DNA of 46,101 nucleotides from Xanthomonas sp. NCPPB 1128 (GTDB taxonomy: Bacteria > Pseudomonadota > Gammaproteobacteria > Xanthomonadales > Xanthomonadaceae), in contig NZ_LFME01000037.1 in NCBI RefSeq assembly GCF_001043115.1, positions 1-46,101 on the forward strand. The letters are read 5' to 3'. The translations under genes were made by a program, and so were the position numbers. Shown here piece by piece: positions 38,509-46,101 of the stretch. The notes beneath the pieces are model-generated. The model did no database searches. It was not told the origin of the DNA and worked only from the letters and a program-made list of their open reading frames with translations. Every line of letters starts with the position of its first letter. Position 1 is the first letter of the stretch.

Positions 38509-40365
38509 ATGACCTCCCTGGACACCCCCGCGATGCCCTCGCTCCCGGACCTGCTGGCGGCGCTGGAGGCCGGCCAGGCGCAGACCCTCGAACACGGCGC
38601 CCGCGCCTACCTGCGGCAGCACCCCGACGATGTCCTGGCCAGCAGCCTGCTGGCGATGAGCCTGCAGATGCAGGGCCAGCCGGCGCCGGCCGCCGCGGTG
38701 TACCGCGCGCTGGCCGAGCGCGAGCCGCACGAGGTGGCGCACTGGAACAACCTGGGCACGGCGCTGCGCGAAGCCGGCGAGCCCGGCCCGGCCGCCGAGG
38801 CCTATCTGCGCGCCCGCGCGCTTGCACCGGACGATCCGCTGCCGCACCACAACCTGGGCCTGCTGGCGATGGATGCCGGCGATTACGCCACGGCCCGCGA
38901 ACACCTGCTCGATGCCCATGCGCTGGCGCCGCAGGCGCCGCCGCTGTGCGTGCACGCGGCGATGGCCTGCCACGAATGCGGCGATTTCCAGCGCGTGCAG
39001 GCGCTGATCGCCGACTGGCGGCAGTGGCCGCCGCTGGATCCGGACACCACCGTGGAACTGGCCTGGCTGGTGTCGCAGGGTGGCGAGACCGACGTCGCGT
39101 GCGACCTGCTGCGCGCCTGCGCCGAGGGCGCGATGGCGCAGCCGGCGCGTGCCTGGTCGCGGCTGGTGCTGGTGCTCGAACGCGCCAATCGCCTGCCGCA
39201 GGCACGCGCCGCCGCCGCGCAGCTGCCGCCTCCGGAACGGATCGACGACCCGGACGTGCGCCAGGACGCCAGCAATGCGCTGGCGGTGCTGGCCATGCGC
39301 GAGGGCCACTGGCAGCAGGCGCATGCGCTGCTGCGCGGGCTGCTGGCCGACGGCAGTGCGGTCGACCGGCGCAAACAGAGCAACCTGTTCTTCGCCCTGG
39401 CACGCGTCTGCGACCGCCTGGGCCTGCATGACGAAGCGCTGGACGCCTGCGCGCAAGGCCATGCCGGCCAGGTCGAGGGCCTGGCCGCGCTGGTATCGGA
39501 ACTGGCGGCGACGGACGCACCGCCGTTGCCGGTCGCGCAGTCCCGCTGGGATCCGGCCCGCCATGCCGCGGCACGCCCGGTGTCCGCGCCGGCCATGGCG
39601 GACTCGCCGATCTTCGTGGTCGGCTTTCCGCGCTCGGGCAGCACCTTGCTGGAGCAGATGCTCGACGCCCACCCGCAGTTGGTGGCGATGGACGAGCGGC
39701 CGTTCCTGCAGGGACTGGCCGATCGCCTGGAAGCGCGCGGCGTGGCCTGGCCGGATGGCCTGGGCGAGCTAGACGATACCGCCTGTGACGCGTTGCGCGG
39801 CGAGTACTGGCATGCGGTGCGCGGGGTGGTGCAGCTGCAGCCGGGCCAGCGCCTGGTCGACAAGAACCCGTTGAACCTGCTGCGCCTGCCGCTGATCCGG
39901 CGCCTGTTCCCGGAGGCGCCGGTGATCCTGGCGCTGCGTCACCCCTGCGACGTGCTGCTGAGTTGCTACATGCAGGCGTTCCGCTCGCCGGCGTTCGCCC
40001 TGCTGTGTTCCAGTCTGCCGCGGCTGGCGCGCGGCTATGCCGACGCGATGGACTTCTGGCTCTACCACGCCGCCTTGCTGCAGCCGCGCGTGCTGGAGCT
40101 GCGCTACGAGGATCTGGTGGCCGACCCGCAGGCGCAGGTGGCGCGCCTGGGGCAGTTCCTGCAGTTGCAGCAGCCGGAGCGGCTGCTGGACTTCCAGCGG
40201 CACGCGCGGGCCAAAGGCTTCATCAGCACGCCCAGCTACGCGCAGGTGGTGGAGGGCATCAACCGCAAGGCGCTGGACCGCTGGCACGCCTACCGCGACG
40301 CCTTCGCGCCGGTGTTGCCGGTGCTGCAGCCGTTCCTAAAACGCTGGCACTACCGCGTCGACTGA
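38509..40365 (+). CDS. TPR-domain sulfotransferase
   Basis: 618 residues from ATG 38509. Residues about 15-330 are tetratricopeptide repeats (AHWNNLGTALREAGEPGPAA, PHHNLGLLAMDAGDYATA). The C-terminal sulfotransferase domain starts with the PAPS 5'-phosphosulfate loop GFPRSGSTLLEQML (372-385), and the 3'-phosphate motif follows at RHPCDVLLSCYMQAF (477-491). Such enzymes move sulfate from PAPS to a hydroxyl or tyrosine acceptor; the TPR part probably recognises a protein or peptide. The domain plan is shared with TPR-linked sulfotransferases of other Proteobacteria whose substrates are mostly unknown. A TonB receptor and a 2OG hydroxylase follow on the same strand, which suggests, without proving, a shared substrate. 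No signal peptide. Confidence 0.92.
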   Translation: MTSLDTPAMPSLPDLLAALEAGQAQTLEHGARAYLRQHPDDVLASSLLAMSLQMQGQPAPAAAVYRALAEREPHEVAHWNNLGTALREAGEPGPAAEAYLRARALAPDDPLPHHNLGLLAMDAGDYATAREHLLDAHALAPQAPPLCVHAAMACHECGDFQRVQALIADWRQWPPLDPDTTVELAWLVSQGGETDVACDLLRACAEGAMAQPARAWSRLVLVLERANRLPQARAAAAQLPPPERIDDPDVRQDASNALAVLAMREGHWQQAHALLRGLLADGSAVDRRKQSNLFFALARVCDRLGLHDEALDACAQGHAGQVEGLAALVSELAATDAPPLPVAQSRWDPARHAAARPVSAPAMADSPIFVVGFPRSGSTLLEQMLDAHPQLVAMDERPFLQGLADRLEARGVAWPDGLGELDDTACDALRGEYWHAVRGVVQLQPGQRLVDKNPLNLLRLPLIRRLFPEAPVILALRHPCDVLLSCYMQAFRSPAFALLCSSLPRLARGYADAMDFWLYHAALLQPRVLELRYEDLVADPQAQVARLGQFLQLQQPERLLDFQRHARAKGFISTPSYAQVVEGINRKALDRWHAYRDAFAPVLPVLQPFLKRWHYRVD

Positions 40366-40425
40366 GCGCTGCGTGTTGTCTGAACCGTTCCCGTCTGCTG
40401 GTTGAACGGCAAAAACGCAGCGTGC

Positions 40426-40443
40426 GTTGCACCTCGTTGCAAC
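40426..40443. promoter_or_regulatory. Inverted repeat upstream of second TonB receptor
   Basis: GTTGCA (40426-40431) and TGCAAC (40438-40443) are exact inverted repeats six bases apart in the 276-base spacer before the receptor gene. The core resembles the GTTGCAAC near the first receptor locus (1092-1099). A regulator site is possible; nothing nearby encodes the regulator. Confidence 0.25.
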
Positions 40444-40641
40444 CTAGTTTTTGTCAGCCCCTGGCGCACGCTGGCACACCGAAACAACACCCTTCTTATA
40501 AAAAACTAACAAGTGCCTGACGGTCCTGTAATGGACCGCAGGCCCGAGGCATCCATTTCACCCGCCGCGCGTTTCCGCGCCCGGGACGGTTCGCGCCTGC
40601 ATGCAGCCGGCGCTTGTCGCACATCACATGAGGTCTTCCCG

Positions 40642-43398
<2,757 letters not shown>

Positions 43399-43405
43399 GT
43401 GGAAC

Positions 43406-43472
43406 CGGCGCCGCCTGCCCGTGCAGGCGGCGCCGAAGCATGCGACACGGCGCGTCCATGCGGGCGCGCCGT
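43406..43472 (+). terminator. Two consecutive hairpins between TonB receptor and oxygenase
   Basis: Hairpin 1: CGGCGCCGCCTG at 43406-43417 pairs perfectly with 43424-43435 (12 bp, 6-base loop), eight bases after the receptor stop. Hairpin 2: ACGGCGCG (43447-43454) pairs with CGCGCCGT (43465-43472), followed by TCTGCTGTT. The arrangement mirrors that between receptor and halogenase at 8532-8594. The T-tract is weak. Confidence 0.5.
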
Positions 43473-43496
43473 TCTGCTGTTGGGGGCAGCGTACCG

Positions 43497-44084
43497 ATGC
43501 GCATGAACCACACCGACCTGCGTCACTACGTCCGCGTCTACGACGCGGCGCTGGATCCCGGCTTCTGCGCGCAACTGATCGCGCAGTTCGAACAGAGTGT
43601 CGCCCAGCACAATCGCAACGGCGCCGGGCAGCGTGCGGGGCTGGAGCACAGCGCCTGGACCGAACTCAACGTCACCCGTCTGGCCGATCCCGCGTTCCAG
43701 GGCTTCTTCATCGAACAAGTGCGTACGGCACTGGCCCGCTACAACGCCGATCTCGGCCTGACCGCCGAGGTGCCGTGGCGCCCGCGCCTGGCCGACCTGC
43801 GGATCAAGCGCTACCGCGCCGATACCGGCGAACGCTTCCAGCCGCACTTCGACGCCTGCGACGCCGAGACCGGCCGCTACCTGGTGTTCCTGTGGTATCT
43901 CAACGACGTGGCCGAGGGCGGGCACACCCGCTTCCTCGACCTGGACCTGGAGATCGCGCCGCGCGCCGGCCGCCTGCTGGTCTTCCCGCCGTACTGGATG
44001 TTCCTGCACGCAGGCCTGCCGCCGCGCAGCGGCGACAAGTACATCCTGTCGACCTACCTGGAATTCACCGCCAAGCCGGCCTGA
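43497..44084 (+). CDS. Prolyl-4-hydroxylase-like 2-oxoglutarate/Fe(II) oxygenase
   Basis: 195 residues from ATG 43497 (GGGGG about ten bases upstream; ATG 43503 is an alternative). The double-stranded beta-helix core carries the iron facial triad His117-x-Asp119 (QPHFDAC) and His171 (FLHAGL), with the 2-oxoglutarate-binding Lys181 (DKYIL) ten residues after the distal His, as in prolyl 4-hydroxylases. The family hydroxylates proline or other residues in peptides and proteins using O2 and 2-oxoglutarate. There is no signal peptide, so it acts in the cytoplasm. It follows a TonB receptor gene after a hairpin pair, probably as a downstream member of that locus. Confidence 0.92.
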   Translation: MRMNHTDLRHYVRVYDAALDPGFCAQLIAQFEQSVAQHNRNGAGQRAGLEHSAWTELNVTRLADPAFQGFFIEQVRTALARYNADLGLTAEVPWRPRLADLRIKRYRADTGERFQPHFDACDAETGRYLVFLWYLNDVAEGGHTRFLDLDLEIAPRAGRLLVFPPYWMFLHAGLPPRSGDKYILSTYLEFTAKPA

Positions 44085-44191
44085 ACCGCGGCCTGAACCA
44101 AAGCGCCGCCATGGCAGGATGGGGCGCGCATGGTCACCGCGCATCCCCACTCCCGAATCCCCACTCCCGGCCCAAACACGCGCCGCGCCGA

Positions 44192-44773
44192 TCAACCCGC
44201 GCCTGCACCATGCAGATGCTCGAACAGGATGGTGCTGCCGATCGCGATCAGCAGCGCGCCGCCGACGATCTCCGCGCGCTTGCCGGCGAGCGCGCCGAGC
44301 GCGCGGCCGAGCATGATGCCCAGGGTGACCATGGTCAGCGTGCACAGGCCGATGATCGCCGCGACCTCGACGATGTTCACGTCGAGGAAGGCCAGGCCGA
44401 CGCCGACCGCCATCGCGTCGATGCTGGTGGCGAAGCCGGTGGCGGCCAGGCTCCAGAAGCCGTGGCGTTTGGGCGCGGCATCCTCCGGCGTGTCGCTCTC
44501 CGGCTTGAGGCCGGCGACGATCATGTGCACGCCCAGCGCGCCGAGCAGGCCGAAGGCGATCCAGTGGTCGAAGGCGACGACGTACTTGGACGCGGCCTGG
44601 CCCAACGCCCAGCCCAGCGCCGGGGTCAGTGCCTCGATGCAGCCGAAGATCAGGCCGGCACGCAGCGCGTCGGCCCAGCGCGGGCGTTGCATCGCCGCGC
44701 CCTTGCCGACGGCGGCGGCGAAGGCGTCGGTCGACATGGCGATGCCGAGCAGCAGAATCGAAAGAAACGACAT
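44192..44773 (-). CDS. mntP: Manganese efflux pump MntP
   Basis: 193 residues from ATG 44773. Six membrane segments are visible, with the duplicated acidic motif of the family: [15 protein letters not shown] in the first half and [18 protein letters not shown] in the second. The helix end [20 protein letters not shown] is also typical. It exports Mn2+ and protects against manganese excess. A yybP-ykoY riboswitch in its leader directly supports both the identity and control by manganese. No obvious Shine-Dalgarno precedes the ATG. Confidence 0.97.
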   Translation of the reverse strand: MSFLSILLLGIAMSTDAFAAAVGKGAAMQRPRWADALRAGLIFGCIEALTPALGWALGQAASKYVVAFDHWIAFGLLGALGVHMIVAGLKPESDTPEDAAPKRHGFWSLAATGFATSIDAMAVGVGLAFLDVNIVEVAAIIGLCTLTMVTLGIMLGRALGALAGKRAEIVGGALLIAIGSTILFEHLHGAGAG

Positions 44774-44814
44774 GGGGAACCGTACCGGGACAGGCGACAA
44801 CGACGAGCGCGCGC

Positions 44815-44950
44815 GCCCGGCCTTCGCCTCGCGCACTCGCCGCTGGTCTCGCCAACCGAACTGGGCTGCCCGTACCACGGCGCATCGGCCGAGTCTGTTG
44901 ATACGGGCGCTGTCCGCGCAGGGCGGACAGCAGGCTACTCCCCAAGGGGA
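44815..44950 (-). promoter_or_regulatory. yybP-ykoY manganese riboswitch in mntP leader
   Basis: Read on the minus strand, the leader shows the conserved blocks in order: TTGGGGAGTAGCC (about 44933-44946), a GCTGTCCGC/GCGGACAGC hairpin, ATCAACAGACTCGG (44889-44902), GTACGGGCAGCCC, and TTGGCGAGACCA (44844-44855). These are the loop sequences that bind Mn2+ in this RNA class. It ends about 40-50 bases before the mntP start. The exact P1 ends are approximate. Confidence 0.92.
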
Positions 44951-45383
44951 CGCGCAGTCTAACAGCGGCCAACTGCGGCGAACATCCCTGGAACGCACGC
45001 GAACCTGCAGCTTATCTTGATAGCTGGGGCTATATGGGAGGCGCGTCCCGGGCCTTTGAGAGTGTGCAGAAGACTGCATCGGCTGCGCGGCAATCACGGC
45101 GAACGCGTGCTGCCCGGGACTGCGTGCAGGGCGTCCGCGGCTCATCCGCGAACGGGAGGGAGAAAGCTCCTTCGCCGCAACGCGCGGCACTGCTCAGCGT
45201 CCGATCGCGTAGCGCGTCGGGACTGAAGTCCCTCCCACACACTGCAGGCAGCCTGTCGGCCGATGCGTGTCGCAGCGGTTCGCGTCGCTCCGGCGGCGGA
45301 TGTCCGGGCTTTCGAGCGACACCCCGCCTGCGCGGCGGCCCTCCATGCCACCGCCCTGTCGTCAGGCGTCAGGGCGCCTCAGA
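44951..45383. other. Spacer between mntP leader and response regulator
   Basis: 433 bases with no supported gene. It should contain the mntP promoter (near 44960-45010, not clearly resolved) and one REP-like palindrome at 45214-45238. The response regulator gene ends at 45384 on the same strand as mntP. Confidence 0.5.
45214..45238 (-). repeat. REP-like palindrome, GGGAC-stem type
   Basis: Identical over 25 bases to 29136-29160 and, inverted, to 30255-30279. Confidence 0.9.
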
Positions 45384-46019
45384 TCAGTCCTCTTCCGGCG
45401 GGAGCACGATGGCGTCGCTGTCGATGGCCAGCTTGCCGGCCAGCAGCACCGCCTGGGTGCGGTTGGTGACGCCGAGCTTGCGCAGGATGGCGGTGACGTG
45501 CGCCTTGATGGTGGCCTCGGACACGCCCAGGTCGTAGGCGATCTGCTTGTTGAGGCTGCCGGCGCCGAGCATCTGCAGCACCCGGAACTGCTGCGGGGTC
45601 AGTTCGCGCAGGCGCTGCCCGACCTCGCGCTCGGCGCGGTCGGTGGGCGGCACATTGTGCGCTTCCGGCGGCGCCCAGTGCTCGCCGTCCAGTACCGTGC
45701 CCAGCGCCAGGCCGATGGTGTCCGAGTCGGCCGACTTGGGAATGAAGCCGAACGCGCCGTGGTCCAGCGCACGCCGCATCACCGTCGGCTCCTCGCGCGC
45801 GGACACCACCACCACCGGCAACTGCGGATGCAGCGCGCGCATGTGCACCAGCGCACTGAAGCCCTGCGCGCCAGGCATGTTGAGATCCATCAGCAGCAGA
45901 TCGGCATCGGCGTGGCGATCGGCCAACGCATACAGTGCTTCGACGCTATCGGCCTCGTACAACTGCACGCCCGGCATCACCCGCTGCACCGCCCCCCGCA
46001 CCGCCTCGCGGCACAGGGG
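45384..46019 (-). CDS. LuxR/NarL-type response regulator (CrbR/ErdR-like), N-terminus lost at contig end
   Basis: The genuine part begins at PLCREAVRGAVQRVMPG, the equivalent of the usual DDHPLFREAV, so about the first ten residues, including the acidic pair at the active site, are missing. The receiver retains the phosphorylated Asp (LLLMDLNMPG), the Ser switch (VVVVSAREE) and Lys (FIPKSAD). The C-terminal LuxR helix-turn-helix is intact (LTPQQFRVLQMLGAGSLNKQ, GVSEATIKAHVTAILRKLGV). ErdR/CrbR-type regulators activate acetyl-CoA synthetase on signal from an SSS-domain kinase such as the one at 34954. The open frame continues to a GTG at 46052, but those extra residues come from adapter-like sequence. 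The gene is probably whole in the real genome. Confidence 0.88.
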   Translation of the reverse strand, partial: PLCREAVRGAVQRVMPGVQLYEADSVEALYALADRHADADLLLMDLNMPGAQGFSALVHMRALHPQLPVVVVSAREEPTVMRRALDHGAFGFIPKSADSDTIGLALGTVLDGEHWAPPEAHNVPPTDRAEREVGQRLRELTPQQFRVLQMLGAGSLNKQIAYDLGVSEATIKAHVTAILRKLGVTNRTQAVLLAGKLAIDSDAIVLPPEED

Positions 46020-46101
46020 CTGGTCCTTAGACACATCTGACGCCGCCGACACAGCCTAACGAGGAAGTAGCGCTGTGACACGGCACATGAAAAAAAAAAA
46101 A
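46020..46101. other. Sequencing adapter read-through at contig end, not genomic
   Basis: In order: 46020-46038 resembles the Nextera mosaic end CTGTCTCTTATACACATCT (14 of 19, including an exact ACACATCT). 46039-46052 resembles GACGCTGCCGACGA (11 of 14). 46053-46060 sits where the 8-base index belongs. 46061-46089 sits where the 29-base P5 complement belongs (about 13 of 29). 46090-46101 is poly-A. The span 46020-46089 is exactly 70 bases, the expected total, and poly-A is what Illumina reads give past the fragment end. Identity falls with distance, as read quality does. Confidence 0.85.

Noticed and set aside
34921-39672. Minus-strand open frame of 1583 codons opposite the sensor kinase and sulfotransferase
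   Set aside because: It is antisense to two well-conserved genes and translates to Arg/His/Gln/Ala-rich low-complexity sequence, a known effect of high G+C codon bias.
46020-46052. GTG at 46052 as the response regulator start
   Set aside because: These codons come from adapter-like bases; the resulting N-terminus lacks the first strand and acidic pair of every receiver domain.
46090-46101. Poly-A run as a terminator or poly-A tail
   Set aside because: It follows the adapter-like stretch at exactly the position where Illumina reads produce A beyond the fragment end.

Overview
This looks like chromosomal DNA of a Xanthomonadaceae bacterium, most likely Xanthomonas. The support is the high G+C content, the gene set (two large TonB-dependent receptors, a LacI regulator, a tryptophan-halogenase-like enzyme, an S46 dipeptidyl peptidase, TamA/TamB, a tandem AAA ATPase, an SSS-type hybrid kinase), and scattered GTAG/GTGG-type palindromes typical of this family. 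No rRNA, tRNA, CRISPR array or insertion sequence was recognised.

Layout. 1-10.2 kb: a lipoprotein gene cut by the window edge, then a nutrient-uptake and modification locus: a discoidin-containing putative glycoside hydrolase, a LacI regulator, an Oar-like TonB receptor and a PrnA-type flavin-dependent halogenase. 10.3-14.2 kb: housekeeping genes (pyrF with an acid phosphatase lipoprotein, yceH, a GNAT acetyltransferase with a DinB-fold protein). 14.4-20.0 kb: tamA-tamB. 20.1-26.5 kb: an accessory island with lower and mosaic G+C. It encodes a 1423-residue secreted YD/RHS-repeat protein that stops where the conserved RHS core should begin, two small secreted paralogous proteins, a separate secreted protein that starts with exactly that missing core and ends in a ParB-like putative toxin domain, and an overlapping small gene that is a candidate immunity gene. 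26.7-34.1 kb: S46 peptidase, 3-methyladenine glycosylase, DUF378 membrane protein, gluconokinase and a membrane-anchored double AAA ATPase, separated by repeat-rich spacers. 34.4-34.8 kb: a non-coding element with three strong hairpins between inverted repeats. 35-40.4 kb: a CrbS/MxtR-like sensor kinase and a TPR-sulfotransferase. 40.6-44.1 kb: a second TonB receptor and a prolyl-4-hydroxylase-like oxygenase. 44.2-45 kb: mntP under a yybP-ykoY manganese riboswitch. 45.4-46.0 kb: a CrbR/ErdR-like response regulator lacking its N-terminus.

Two points stand out. First, the split RHS locus (20141-26496) is the best candidate for an undescribed system: cage-like shell and toxin-bearing core are on separate genes, each with its own export signal, with two small secreted proteins between them. 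Second, the last 82 bases (46020-46101) are not genomic. They match, in order and in exact length, a noisy Illumina Nextera read-through (mosaic end, read-1 adapter, 8-base index, P5, poly-A). The sequence therefore reaches a contig end here, and the response regulator is truncated by it.

Recurring habits of this genome: four gene pairs overlap as GTGA (start and stop share four bases), and both TonB receptor genes are separated from a downstream modifying enzyme (halogenase or hydroxylase) by two consecutive hairpins.
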